Positions 10,602 to 22,731 of a DNA stretch of 64,000 nt are shown here, piece after piece. The translations under genes and the position numbers were made by a program. Below the pieces are notes generated by a model, which had not been told where the DNA came from, ran no database searches, and was given only the letters and a program-made list of their open reading frames with translations. Location: assembly GCA_946902985.2 (NCBI GenBank), contig OX336392.1:22767482-22831481 (forward strand), in the 5' to 3' direction. Every line of letters starts with the position of its first letter. Position 1 is the stretch's first letter. The DNA comes from Meconema thalassinum (taxonomy: Eukaryota; Arthropoda; Insecta; Orthoptera; Tettigoniidae).

Positions 10602-10641
10602 GTTATTATTATTGTTATTATTATTATTATTATTATTATAA
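10602..10641 (+). repeat. (TTA)n microsatellite
   Basis: Near-perfect TTA/ATT trinucleotide run with one TTG interruption. Confidence 0.9.
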
Positions 10642-11245
10642 TTGACGTGTAACATCTTTTCACTCGGTTGCTGGATATTTTTGGGGGAGTGATTTTGAAA
10701 AAAGGGACGGAAGTGTGTAAGACGCACTGCTATCCAGCTGGCGGTGGTAAGTGGAAACATTGAGCGAGTGGTGTTGGAGATTGGTACCGTGACGCACTGC
10801 CGGCCATGTGGAATGTATATCCCATACGGATTACTTCAAGGTTTGGAGGCGCCATTAAGAATATTCCTACAGTAAATCATCTTCAAGTTGTCGTTCTTTG
10901 GTGTAAAAATATTCATTATATCATATTTGCTGAAAACAATTATGATTTTTAAGAGTCTGTTTTCCTATCTCTGGATAAAAGTGATGGTTACTCCCCGAGT
11001 AACTTTGGTCAACACTTTCATACTGAACGGTAAACGCTCATGCGAACTCTGGTGTCAACTGATTGAAACGCATACCACATGTTCAAAATCTTCGTATCAG
11101 TATTTAAATGATGATATGTTTTAATAATGAAACATTGTAACTACTCGGCAAAGCCGGTATTATGTATCTGCACAATGGCTATTTAGATATTAACACACAT
11201 TGCGGTAATGCAGTGATCAATGTAATATATAATATTGATATTTTT
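10642..11245. other. No gene recognised
   Basis: Spacer between the microsatellite and family A copy A1. No motif, repeat or RNA signal was seen. Confidence 0.5.
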
Positions 11246-12649
11246 AGCCTACTTTTCACATTTTGCAAAAATGAGGAAAAAGTAGTCTAATGAGATCGAT
11301 CCGGGAAAATGTGTGTCTGTCTGTCTGTCTGTCTGTCCTTCTGTCTGTCTGGCTGTGCGTGTGCCCCCCCCTATCAACTCCTAAACGGCTGCAGCAATCA
11401 AAACCAAATTTAGTATGTGTAAAGATGTGCACCGGAATAGCTCACGTCCATATTTGAAAATGATGTCAGTGCTACCAACTGCTGAAAAAACGCACTAAAA
11501 ATTTGAGCTCCATGTTGGATATCTTGCAAGGTGTGCATGAGAGCTATTCCAAAATTGGCACACATGTAGATAATACTATTTCAGTTTAATTTCCAGGAGG
11601 CCAACCATGACAGTGTTGCCAAAATAATTTTAAGCCTTCTGATAGGTCCAATGTTTAAATGCATATAACATCTACACTATCAACTGGATTTAAACCAAAT
11701 TTTGTATGTAATATCTGTACATAAACAGATATGACTGAGCGTATTCTTAAGAGCCACCAGGGCTGCCAACTGTTAATAATTGTTCTCTCTATTTTTTAAA
11801 ATCCAAATACCAATATATCAGAAAGTATGCAAGCCAACAGCTTTAAACTATGCACACGTATATTCTGACATTTTAGATTAATTTGGAGTAACTTATATAC
11901 GTCAGTTCTACCAACATGATTATAAGCCTGCTGATAGTACCAATTTTTAAATACATGTAACTTCTATACTATCAGTTGGATTTCAACCAAATTTCGTATG
12001 TGCAATGTGTACCATAACAGATATGACTATAAGTATTGTTAAGAGCAATCAGGGCTGCCAACTGTTAATGAATGCTGTCTATATTCCTTTTACCCTAATA
12101 TCAATATATCAGAAAGTATGCAAGCCAACAGCTCTATACTTTGCACACGTATATCACCTGACATTCTAGATTAATTTGGAGTAATTAATACAAGGCGGTG
12201 CTGCCAACATGATTCTATGCCTGCTGATATGTCCAATTTTAAAATACATGTAACTTCTATACTAACAAATGGATTTCATCCAAAATTGGCACAACAAGAT
12301 ATCATAATAATTCAGATTATTTCTGACCAGCACACGCATGGTATTGATGGCAACATGCTTTTACGGGTGCTGATAGATCCGGTGTCTAACTGCATGTAAC
12401 GTCCATTGGACTTCAACCAAATTTTGTATTCTGTACATTAAGAGGTGGAACTAAGAATTTATTCAGTCACCAGGGCTGCCAACTCTAGTGCTCTATTAGG
12501 CTACATTATACCAGGTATATTTTGAACTAATTAGATATTTCGATATTACCAACTTAATTTCGTCATTATTCTAGATAAGTTCATATACTGTAGAATAATC
12601 ATTGGCATGAAAAGTAGGCTGTATAGTTCTTCACGGAACTTCTTGTTAT
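11246..12649 (+). repeat. Family A repeat A1 (Helentron/HINE-like, complete)
   Basis: It starts AGCCTACTTTTCACATTTTG and soon forms a subterminal hairpin (AGCCTACTTTTC against GAAAAAGTAGTCT). A (GTCT)n microsatellite follows (about 11310-11350), then CTATCAACTCCTAAACGGCT. The body repeats a block every 290 bp or so (GCTGATAGGTCCAATTTTTA-like at about 11640, 11930 and 12222, with a half step to 12365). The 3' end is AGTTCTTCACGGAACTTCTT plus GTTAT, with a palindromic AGTTC/GAACT stem. A GTCY microsatellite with a hairpin 3' end and no protein recalls HINE/DINE-1 elements; assignment to Helentrons is inference. Confidence 0.65.
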
Positions 12650-12849
12650 ACGGGAAGTGGGCTAGCCTTTGATAGGAATCCCCTTTATTGGCAAGTAGGC
12701 GCATTCATAACTAATTTAAAATTCAATTCCACGCAGGAACATTATCGAAAAAAAGCAAAATATTAATGGTGCTAAAAAATACTTCCATATGATTAACGGC
12801 ACGTGAAAATAAGTAACTGTCTTGTATTTTAAATATCTGTGGGTGTAAT

Positions 12850-12915
12850 GATTGCGTGGCTAGCCCCTTGGTCTGCGAAGTATATGGTCTCGGGTTCGAA
12901 CTCCAGTCACGGCAA
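12850..12915 (+). repeat. tRNA-like relic
   Basis: TGATTGCGTGGCTAGCCCCT, then GGGTTCGAACTCC and CAGTCACGGCA. The last seven bases of the acceptor side can pair imperfectly with the 5' segment, and the T-loop is good, but the D and anticodon arms do not fold well. Most likely a degenerate tRNA-derived repeat head rather than a tRNA gene. Confidence 0.4.
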
Positions 12916-13023
12916 ATGTTTTTACTACCAGATTATCGATTTAAACGATCTCTATCATAACATTATGCGTCATTTTAAGATAATCTACATGAAATTACGA
13001 TTTATCTAATTTTAATTACAATA

Positions 13024-13623
13024 CAGTGAAACCTCTATTAAGAGACCAGTGATGGTTCCATGGAAAACTGGTCTTTTAGAGGGGGGGGGGTCTCTTAATA
13101 GGGGTAGGCATTAAAAATAATTGTGTACTGCAATATTAATAAAGTACAGTTGGAACACATACCTGATTACTATTTATCTGCATTGGTTCACATTTAGTAC
13201 AAATTAATTACAATTAGTTATTTTCTTAGCTCGTTTTTATTTTAAATTTCACTTTCTAGAATATCTCTGAGTGAGTTTGAAAGTCCATTAATTTGTTCTG
13301 GGTTCGAACAATCTTCTAGGAGAGCCGTTTTTTGTATTTTTATACGTTACTTAACACTTTTTCTAATAACATTGTATGCTGATGCAGTTCTGTGCCAACC
13401 GAACCATTGTTTACATCATCACCCTCATCACCATCTCCAATGGGAAGGCAGACGAGAAGTGGTCTTTTGAAAGAGGTCAGGCTGAGAAAATGCCTGGTCT
13501 TTGGTCGGGGAGAGGGGTGGTCCTTAAATAGAGGTAACAAATACATTGACCTTATGAGGTTTTAAATCGGTTCCAAGAAAAGTCGGTCTTTAAGAGGGGT
13601 GGTCTTTTTGAGAGGTTCCACTA
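13024..13623. mobile_element. Pogo/Tigger-like MITE, 600 bp
   Basis: The left end CAGTGAAACCTCTATTAAGA and the right end on the other strand TAGTGGAACCTCTCAAAAAG are imperfect inverted repeats of the CAGTGNAACCTC type found in pogo/Tigger elements. TA dinucleotides flank both ends (13022-13023 and 13624-13625), matching the TA target of this superfamily. Just inside, AAAACTGGTCTTTTAGAGGG and GTCGGTCTTTAAGAGGGG form a second inverted layer. A run of G lies at 13081-13090. No transposase domain is recognisable. Confidence 0.75.
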
Positions 13624-13625
13624 TA

Positions 13626-14196
13626 GTTTGCACCAAGCAGGAGTTGGGAAATTTGATTGTATTGAACATTATTTCTAGTAGTCTATAGATAGGCTGGAGA
13701 CTATGGTTTCCTTCCTCCTCTTAATTTACAATATAATACGTGATGTTTGTTCAGACATGTGTGACAGTAGCATATCTCCAATTTAATATAAACATTCATC
13801 ATAGTACCAGTATGAAAACGGAGCGTAAATTAACATTTTTAGAATGTCCAAGCTGTGAAGTATACGAGTAGGATAACATGTCAGATGACTTCACATACAT
13901 TTCATCTCAATTTCATAGTAGGGTAACATGTTACACATCATATGCGACTTCTGTAAGGCTCGTATCTTTTTATTATTAGATATAATATTTGCAAATGCGG
14001 GTAATTTCCTGTGGCAAATTGTATAAATACAGAAAATCACCAACAATAACATCAAACATATTATACACAATTCGCAATTTAGGAACTATAGTAATTACAT
14101 CGTAGTATTTACACAACATTTCAGTCTTCTCTTAACCACATCAATATGTTTGGGGAAAGGCTCTAAGACTGAGGCAGGTAAAGAGTTCCTTTTTTT
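13626..14196. other. No gene recognised
   Basis: AT-rich spacer without recognisable repeats or coding potential. Confidence 0.5.
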
Positions 14197-14453
14197 TATT
14201 TAGTCAATTTACCCTCTAGGTTGGTGGCTTCCACGGACTCAGCGAGGGAACTCACCACTACCGCCTCTATGGGCAGTGTCCTGGAGCCGGGAACATCTGG
14301 TCGGGATGGATAAAACTGGGGAGGTATGATCAGCACTTCGCCCAGGCGGCCTCACCTGCAAAGCGAACAGGGGCCTCATGAGGGATGGGAAGGGATGGAG
14401 AGGCGAGGAAGAGGGAAGGAGGCGGCCGTGGCCTTACAGGAGGTACTGTCCCC
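14197..14453 (-). repeat. SINE family S2, 3' part, antisense
   Basis: It matches the 3' half of the complete S2 copies at 58107-58592 and 58961-59452: TCAATTTACCCTCTAGGTTG, CACTACCGCC, GGGCAGTGTCCTGGAGCC, CTCATGAGGGATGGGAAGGG and GGCGGCCGTGGCCTTACAG. The tRNA-like head would lie beyond 14453 but is missing. Confidence 0.8.
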
Positions 14454-16284
14454 GATAATCCGGATAGTAGTCTGTCAGATATCCGCCCCCTCAATCGGAT
14501 TGCCAATAATCAATCGCACCGGCACAGCTACATCAATGACAATGGCACTGACAGATACTACCGAGATTAGAGCACAGTAGTTAACATGAAATTATTGTGG
14601 AACACACCAAAATATACGGGGGTTCATACTTACCTTTACTTACCTCTTCAAATTAATCTCGGGTCTGGGTTGCCAACTGGATCACTTAAAGTATGCCCTC
14701 ACAATAACCTCCACCAAGATATTCAAAATGAACCAAGACGGAAACAAGAAACTTTAAACTGTACAATAATTTATTTCACATAAAGGAATGACTCTAACAA
14801 AAAAATTCAACAAAATACATGTGGCAATCAGAAGCCATGTCCTCCTGTAGGACTTGTAGACTTTACATACAAAATATTTATCTTTCTCCAGCTCAAAAGA
14901 GCGTAATAATAATAAAACACTTGGAATGGATAAGGGAGTTGGGACGAGACATATAGCAATTGTTTTCCTTTTAATAAACATCACACTTTTATTAATAGCC
15001 GCAAGGCTGCTATGTAGGCGACCTTGGCCTCTATCAACCAGTTGTCTGGCCAGCTGCGATCCACCCTGCATCATGTCGCAAGCCTACATCGTCAAATGGA
15101 CTCACCTGTCCAGCCAACGTTAGCATCTGCTAGTTACATCAGAGCCTAGCTCCGTTTCAAAACACTTTAAATGTCCTCAACTCAACTCAAATATTATCAC
15201 GCAAATCTTTTAAATGCTCCATTCACATATCCCTGGATTACTCTGATAATCCCAAAACTTGTTTAAGTATAATCCAAATGTATAATTAGCGTTGTTTAAA
15301 GTATAATGACAAAACGCTTACTGTTAATAACAAAAGCTCATTAATTATTTATAACAATTAAATTGTTTATAATATTGTCAAACGACAATTGAAAAATTTA
15401 TACAGGCCTCTATTAATTCCTTTCGTTTCAAAATTATTATTAAAGATATTTACAAATTATTTACAATATTAATATTATTAATATTAGAATACATTAAACC
15501 ACACGTTTATCCGGTTGATAATTACTCAAATCGTGATAATATAATCGACAAATGAAGGTTAGTTATATTTAAGTTTCAAATCCAGGTTTAATAAGTTTTA
15601 ATAATTATTATTATTATTATTTGTGACGGTAACCTCCATTCAAAATCGTTATCTCAAATTATTTAAACACTCTTGTTAATTATAACAGTAACTTCACATT
15701 ATTAATTTTCAAAGGACCTGGACAATACACTCAGCGGAAAAAATACTTCGCTCAAACGCACAAAACTGCACAAAAATAGACCCAGAATTCATCATATATC
15801 TCACTATATATGGCATCAAAATCTTCCACAATACATTCAAAAACCTCCACTTATAAATTCTTCCACATCATTAATAACTGTGGGAATCTCCTTCACTTAT
15901 TCAAGGGCATTATTCATCAGCGACTTTTACACGTCCACTGAACTAACGATTATACATCCATAGTTCCTCTTTAAAAATTCTTATATTCATTAATTGTTTC
16001 AAAACTGTTATTATATTAACCTTCGTGGGTTTCATTCATGAATCGATATGAAGTAAAAATTTCCCAATCACAAATAAATTTAATAGCAAATACGATTAAA
16101 CACGCCTCCCTGGTCTATCAAAATTGAGATTAATATCTTCAAAGTAACGTAGTATAAAAATACTATCTTCAATCAAAGTTCATCTAAACTGCAAAATAGT
16201 CGAATAGAATACAATTAGACTGTGGAATGCAAACATTATTGTTCCAATCTAGAATTGAGAAAAACTCCTATCAAATGTTCATTA
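14454..16284. other. AT-rich spacer, no gene recognised
   Basis: Long AT-rich stretch with many ATTA/TTAA runs. A slightly more GC-rich patch at about 14990-15150 has no recognisable motif. Nothing else supports a feature. Confidence 0.5.
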
Positions 16285-16339
16285 TATTATTATTATTAAT
16301 CTTGATTGGTCACATTGGACCACTTGAGTCGTTCCACAA

Positions 16340-19300
16340 TCACTTCTTCTTTGAAGGTAGTACTGCTTGGTTCTTGCGCTCTTTCCAGTACTTTTTCATT
16401 CTTTCAGATCGGGATTTTCTCAACTCATCTGAAATCTCCATAGGCTTTCTGTGTGTCATTTCTGCAGAAAATTTGTGAGTTTTAAGAATGGTGTTAATTT
16501 TATTTTTCTCCTCGGCATCTGTTATCTTGAGTCCAACTGCTTTGAGATCTTGTTGGATTTCTTGGATCCATTTTCCTCCAGTTTTCTTTCCTAGATTTCT
16601 CATCACCAGTTGGCGTACAATTCTGTTTTCTGGAAGCCGTAAGATGTGAAAAAAATATGAAATTCTTTTCTTCTTCATTGTGCTGGTGATTGGATCAATC
16701 TCACGATAGACCGTTTCATTTGGGAGAATCCTCCAGACTCCCTCAACCTGATACTTTTTATTTATGCACGTTCTAATGATTCTTCTTTCCGTTTTGAGGA
16801 GCTGATCAGTTCTTTGTTCATTTTTAATTTGGAACAGTGTTTCACAAGCATAAGTGGCTTCAGGGAGAGTTACAGTTTTATAATGTTGGATCTTAGTAGC
16901 TATTGATAGGCATTTTTTATTATATGTTGACCAGGTTAGAGATTGTGCTTTTTCCATTTTATTTGTTCTATTTATCCAAGTTACTTTTTCGTTTAAGTTA
17001 TGTGTTATAATTTCTCCAAGATACTTAAATTGAGGAACTAGGTTAATTTTATGATCATTTATATAGACTTCATTTATATCTAAGGGTTTCATAGGCATGA
17101 TCTCAGTTTTTTCAAAGGATATCTGTAATCCTATCCCTTGAGCAATTTCTTGGAGACTAGTGATCTGAGTACAAACCTCTTCCTTGTCTAGTGCTAAAAG
17201 AGCCAAGTCATCTGCAAATCCTAAGCAGTTTATTTTTATTGATGGTTTTGTTCCAATTTTGATCTTAGGAGGGTTTTCCTTTTGCCAAACCTTCATGATA
17301 TAATCAAGAGCCACATTGAAAAGCAGAGGGGATAATCCATCACCTTGTCTGAGACCAGTTTTTACTGTGAAAGCTGTTGATATTTCTCCCCTAAATTTAA
17401 CTTTCGAATTTGTGTTTGTTAATGTTAATTGAATGATTTTTATCAATTTAGGATGGAGACCGTATGATCTGAGGATTTTGAGCAGTGTCAGTCTATGAAT
17501 ACTATCATAGGCTTTCTTGAAATCTATAAAAGAGATAAAGAGTTGCTTATTTCTGTTTTTGTAATATTCCATTATTAATTTCAGGCTAAGGATTTGGTCT
17601 GGACAACTTCTGTAAGGGCGAAATCCTCCTTGATATTCTCCAAGTTGTGGTTCCAGAATGTTTTTGATCCTGTTGTAAATTATACGAGAGAAAATTTTAT
17701 ATGTGCAGTCCAGAAGGGTAATTCCTCTGTAGTTATCTGGGTTCGTTTTGTCTCCTTTCTTAAATAATGGATGGATTATTCCTGTGGTCCAGTGTGCAGG
17801 AATTTCTTCAGTAATCCACATTTTAACTAGATGTTGATGAAGATTTATAATCGCAGGTTTACCAGCATTTTTCCAGATTTCAGCAAAGACTAAGTCTTCG
17901 CCACAAGTTTTGTAATTTTTTTGTTCTTTAATTGCGAGTTCTACTTCATTAATGTTTGGAGGATTTATTAAATCAGGTGAAGTTAAAATAGGTGTATCAG
18001 TGTTTACTTGCAGGGTTTCCAGTGGATCATCACAATTTAACAGTTTCTCGAATGCTTCTGCAAGAATCTCTGTATTTTCTTGGTTAGAATGTGCTAACTT
18101 TCCTGTTTGATTTTTCAACATTAATGTTGGAGCTTCAAATTTTTTTAGATATTTACCAAATGTTTTGTAATAATCTCGAGATTGCTTTTTCTTGAAATCG
18201 TCTTCTATCTTTTCCAGTGTATTTTTAAGATGATTACGTTTCGTTTGTCTGATGATTTTATGGGTTAATTTTCTTTGTATAGTTAGTTCTAAATTTGATT
18301 CTTCTGACTTTAGAGCTTGATGTTTTATCCATGCTTGGTGTCTTTTCTCTATTGCTTGATCACAATCTACATTCCACCATTCATGTTTTTTCCTTGGATT
18401 TATTGGTGCTAACTCCTCTGCTATTGATTTTAATTTAGTGATTAATTCGTCCAATGTTTTAGTGTTGAGAGATTCTTCTCCTGTTCTTTCACAGTACTCT
18501 ATATTTTTTATTAAGGTAGATGGATCAAATTTCCTCCTACTGTTATTATTAGGTTTTTTCTTGGCCATTGGAGTTAATTTTATTTTTATCTTTGCCACAT
18601 AGTGGTCTGATCCTGAGTCAACTCCCCTTAGAACCTCGACATTGTGAATTATCTTTACCACTTAGTGGTCTGATCCTGAGTCAACTCCCCTTAGAACCTT
18701 GACATTGTGAATTATCTTTACCACATAGTGGTCTGATCCTGAGTCAACTCCCCTTAGAACCTTGACATTGTGAATTATCTTTACCACATAGTGGTCTGAT
18801 CCTGAGTCAACTCTCCTTAGAACCTTGACATTGTGAATTATCTTTGCCACATAGTGGTCTGATCCTGAGTCAACTCTCCTTAGAACCTTGACATTGTGAA
18901 TTATCTTTGCCACATAGTGGTCTGATCCTGAGTCAACTCCCCTTAGAACCTCGACATTGTGAATTATCTTTGCCACATAGTGGTCTGATCCTGAGTCAAC
19001 TCCCCTTAGAACCTTGACATTGTGAATTATCTTTACCACATAGTGGTCTGATCCTGAGTCAACTCCCCTTAGAACCTCGACATTGTGAATTATCTTTACC
19101 ACAGAGTGGTCTGATCCTGAGTCAACTCCCCTTAGAACCTCGACATTGTGAATTTCGCGATGGTGAAATTTATCCATGCAGACATGATCCAACTGCCATT
19201 CACCCCTTCTGAAGTCAGGATGTTTCCAAGTTTTCAATTTATGGGGCTGTCTTTTAAAACATGTTGATTTAGAGATTAATTTGTGGTTTCTACAAATTTC

Positions 19301-20020
19301 GACTAATCTTTGACCATTTTTATTGGTTCGTTTATGTGCTGTCCATTTTCCAATTATATCTCTATATCTTCTTTCTTGTCCAAGTTGCGCATTGAAATCA
19401 CCAAGGAGAATTTTGATGTTTGATGAAGGGATGTTTATTAAAGTTTGATCCAAAAGATCCCAGAATTTTTGTACTTCTTCTCTGTCCTTAATGGTGTTGT
19501 TTTTTTGATTAGTAGGAGCATGTGCATTAATAATTGTATATGTTTCATTTGCCGATTTCAAAGTTAGGGTCGTAAGTCTGGAGGATTGAGATTTAAATTC
19601 TGTTATCGAGTCAATGATTCTGAGATCTATTAAGAATCCGTTACCAAATTGTGGACAATTTTTCATAACTCGTTTTCCTGGGATTCCTTTATATAGTCTA
19701 TATCCTTGTGATTCCAGATGGCCTTGATCACCATTTCTAATTTCCTGAAGGGCCATAATTAGAATTTTATGACTTCTCATGATATCCGTGATGATCTTCA
19801 ATTTTCCAGTTTGAACCAGAGAGTTAACATTATGTGTAGAAAAGAATGAGACTTGTTTAGGTTTGATTTTCCGTAGTATTTGTTTGTTTGCTACTTGATG
19901 AGTTTTCAGACGCTCCGATTCGTCATTATCTTCCGCATGACAGCCCACCGTATCCGAATGCTGTCTTTTCTGTAATCTATCATTACAGACGGCGGAATTA
20001 TTCTTCAAATGACTTTTCAT
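16340..20020 (-). pseudogene. APE endonuclease-reverse transcriptase polyprotein with one in-frame stop
   Basis: The two open frames 20020-18662 (452 residues) and 18661-16340 (773 residues) are the same frame, separated only by a TAA at 18662-18664; together they make about 1,225 residues. Endonuclease motifs run in order: THNVNSL, ALQEI (catalytic Glu), NAHAPTNQ, LLGDFNAQLG, WQLDHV and GSDH. Reverse transcriptase motifs: HPLFKKGDKTNPDNYRGITL, GGFRPYRSCPDQI, FIDFKKAYDSI, GLRQGDGLSPLLFN, and the catalytic FADDLALLA. The C-terminal tail ends with a basic MKKYWKERK-type segment. The stop lies inside the tandem repeat array: a TAT Tyr codon in the other units is TAA here. Everything else is open, so this copy was mobile recently or is maintained by readthrough. 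The annotated start is the first Met at 20020. Confidence 0.85.
18588..19154 (-). repeat. Nine-unit, 63-bp in-frame tandem array inside the LINE endonuclease
   Basis: AGTGGTCTGATCCTGAGTCA recurs exactly every 63 bp at plus positions 18601, 18664, 18727, 18790, 18853, 18916, 18979, 19042 and 19105. Each unit encodes 21 residues with the core VLRGVDSGSDHY, the last catalytic motif (SDH) of the APE endonuclease. Units differ at a few sites (VEVL/VKVL, RG/RR, YVVK/YVAK, SVVK in the first); only the eighth has a stop. A normal element has one such motif before KIKIKL. Confidence 0.95.
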
Positions 20021-20340
20021 GGTCGACTATCTAAGGTTTCACCTTGAGGGGAGAATAAATCCTCGAATTACAATCCTGAATGTTATTCAGAAAGGTGAAA
20101 GAACTGAGAAAATAATTCTCAGTCCCCCCCAACACTAGTCTGTTCACTGACCCAGTTTCCCGCTGGGATTGATTACCCAACCTTCCACTGGGTTGCTCAG
20201 CTTAGCAGGGGACACCACGTGCAGGTCAGTGTTTGGAGTTGGAGTGGAGAGGTTATGAGGATTCTCTTCTGCTGAATCCTTGTATTACTGATTTTGTTGG
20301 TTAGTATCATCACATCACACTCCCTTTGTCCAGGTCTACA

Positions 20341-20902
20341 TATTTATAGACCTCCCCAGGTTGATTCCTAAGGCCCCAAATGTTCATTACTATAGTGTAT
20401 TCAATAAATCGTAATCAAAGTTCATATTTCATAAAATTGTCTATAACGCAATGGTATTTCAAAACTGACGATAAATGTCTATGTTGCAATCATATTCATA
20501 AAACGACTAGTATTTCCAAGATCGTCGACAAAGTAATAGATTTTAACGCTCTAAAATCTTTTAATTATTCTTCTTTCTTGATGATGACAGAAAATTGGTC
20601 AAAGTAATTTACTGAATAGAATTACTTTAATAAAATGACACGCTGTCTGAATTCAAATCTGCCATAGAAAATCGTTAACTTTACAGTCAAATCGTGACTT
20701 CAAAAATATGCAAATTACTGAAAGAAAATTAATTATCAGTCTCAACTGATCCAAAATTATTTAACTATGCCAATGACATAACAATGTCTCAATAAATCGT
20801 ATAAAAATGCATAACTCATCGAATATCAAGCAAGAATATGGGGCAAAATATATATGGGACAGAAATATGGGAAAAATGGTTGCTCAGACATCGCTAAATG
20901 GC
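20341..20902. other. AT-rich spacer, no gene recognised
   Basis: AT-rich, with a 75-codon open frame at 20380-20607 that has no recognisable motif. No repeat was identified. Confidence 0.4.
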
Positions 20903-21319
20903 TCAAATAAAACAAGAAACGTTCACGACTACCTTATCTGTTGATTGAAGTTCTAGAGGAAAATTTCCAAAGAAGACTGCTGATAGTTCCATTTTACCAG
21001 CGTAAAGATGTGCTCCGACCTCGAACCTGGAACCAGTGCGCTCGGAGAATCGAACTGCTTCCTCCTCCGGAAATTGCACTGCTCCGTGAAGACGATAGAC
21101 ATCCTTCTGGCAAAACTCTTCTTTGTGAGCCGGGTCCACCCTGGCCTCTCTTGATAGTTCCCTGAAGTTCTGGCAAAACTCTTCGTTGTGAGCCGGGTCC
21201 ACCCTGGCCTCTCTTGATAGTTCCCTGAAGTTCTGGTAGAAATTCGTCATGAAGTTTATTGCAATTATTTCCTTAGAAATATTCATATTTGTGGAGTATG
21301 AATATATTTCCACTGCCAT
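20903..21319 (-). other. Possible orphan exon or captured gene fragment
   Basis: A 138-codon frame whose central part (about 21001-21229) is much more GC-rich than its AT-rich surroundings. It encodes NFRELSREARVDPAH twice, then VYRLHGAVQFPEEEAVRFSE and a short tail. On the minus strand TTTCTACCAG precedes the block (acceptor-like) and GCTG/GTAAAA follows it (donor-like), so an exon of about 225 bp is conceivable. I do not recognise the protein. It could equally be a fragment of an unrecognised repeat. Confidence 0.3.
21108..21233 (-). repeat. 63-bp tandem duplication
   Basis: TTCTGGCAAAACTCTTCTTT and the rest of a 63-bp unit occur twice in succession with one visible difference (CTTCTTTG against CTTCGTTG). 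On the minus strand each unit encodes 21 residues in frame and ends ...TTTTGCCAG. Confidence 0.9.
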
Positions 21320-22496
21320 TTGGTTTAATTCAGCGCTGGACTACGATGCATGAGTGTAGTTGGATGTTCACTACATGCTCGCTTGTGTAGAATGGCGATT
21401 AACGAAGTTCCATGCTGCTATTTCACTCCATTGATATATGTCCCAATTGCATTAAAGTCCTTAGCCTTCCATCTCCACTTCCGTTATAATAGTTGAAAGA
21501 ATTGCCATATTATATTGTTGCATATTAGAATGTAGCGTTGTATCACCAAATGCAATATGTAGTATCACGGTTACAATACACGTGTTAGCCGTAGCGTAGA
21601 ATGTGGTGTTATAAAAGTGCTTCTCAGGTGGCGAGAAAATCACTTTTGTCTGCAGTCTTAAAATGCCAATATCTTCCAAAGTATAATCTTGAAAATGTTC
21701 AACTTTTCTATACACCTTAATACTGTACTGCACAATAGAATTAGCTTACAGGCAATAGCTAACTGTTGATGGCTAATCTTGTAGGCTCCTTTATGTGTGC
21801 GTTTCAACTTCGCCTAGTTTCAATCACCGTAAAATTGTACTGCTTGCACGCTCGAAGCTTGTTCGATGCGGTAGCTTTACCACACGTTCTAATGACGACT
21901 TGCTTCACTTATTCACTCGAAGTCTGACCAACTCAGAAAAACGACTATATGACATCAGAAATATGAGACACATGAGAGCTTCTCTCTGCTGTGCAAGGCC
22001 TTTTATCAACTTCTTAAGGGGCGTATCCATCTCTTCCATAGCTTTTTCCTCCGTCATCGCTAGAAGTTCTAACTTTGGCTATACTTGACGGATTTTCAAA
22101 TTTCAAAAACTCAAAATTAATTTCTTCAAAATTCCAAATCAATGCCATAACTGAAAATGGATTTCCACAATTCTGCATTCCAAAAGTAATTAAATATGGT
22201 AGTTTCAGTAATCTCCGTCTCCCTCCAAACTATCATTCATTGGTTCAAGCCTTTCCTCCAATCGCGTAACTTCTTCCTTAGCACAATTCCACTTTTCCCT
22301 GCGACTGCGTCGTAAATCTCAGATCTTTCTCGAACAAAATCATGACGTCACCAAGAATCTCAGCTCAAGTAGCCTACTTGCATGAAGTCTGCGTCATCCG
22401 TGCCTACGTCATGAATATCCACGTCACAACTATGACAGCCATAACTTTCTTCATATTTGCCAATACAGCCACCGTGGTCTCAATATAATTCAATTT
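21320..22496. other. No gene recognised
   Basis: Spacer with moderate AT content. Open frames are short and featureless. Confidence 0.5.
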
Positions 22497-22731
22497 ACGG
22501 GGGCAGTACCATCCCTGCATTTGCCCGAAGACGAAGTGGGAAACCACGGAAAACCACTTCGAGGATGGCTGAGGTGGGAATAGAACCCCCTCTACTCATT
22601 TGGACTTCCCGAGGCTGAGTAGACCCCGTTCCAGTCCTCATACCACTTTTCAAATTTCGTGGCAGAGCCGGGAATCGAAACCAGGACCTCTTGCTGACCA
22701 TGCTGACGGCTACGCTACGGAGGCGACCTCC
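22497..22731 (-). repeat. SINE family S2, 5' part, antisense
   Basis: It matches the head half of S2: minus-strand GCCTCCGTAGCGTAGCCGTC, CATGGTCAGCA, GATTCCCGGCTCTGCCACGA, GTGGTATGAGGACTGGAACG and CGTGGTTTCCCACTTCGTCT. The B-box has a GGTTTCGATTCC variant. It stops at the point where the 14197 copy starts, so the two copies are complementary halves. Confidence 0.8.

Larger units (their letters stand above)
16285..20340 (-). mobile_element. Near-complete RTE-like LINE (LINE-1 copy)
   Basis: A single retrotransposon in reverse orientation. A leader lies at about 20021-20340, one long frame (20020 to 16340) encodes endonuclease then reverse transcriptase, and a short 3' region ends in an (AAT)n run (plus-strand ATTATTATT at about 16290-16302). 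No second ORF or zinc-knuckle ORF1 is present, consistent with RTE-type single-ORF elements. The same family recurs at 24633-25976 and from 61690 to the window end. No target duplication was identified. The 5' end is approximate. Confidence 0.75.

Noticed and set aside
16340..18661. Two separate LINE genes starting at 20020 and 18661
   Set aside because: Both are in the same frame and are separated only by a single TAA; the second would start with GTG in mid-repeat, so it is one gene with a stop.
18588..19154. CRISPR-like array of evenly spaced repeats
   Set aside because: Units are contiguous 63-mers without spacers, coding in frame inside a LINE, in a eukaryotic genome.
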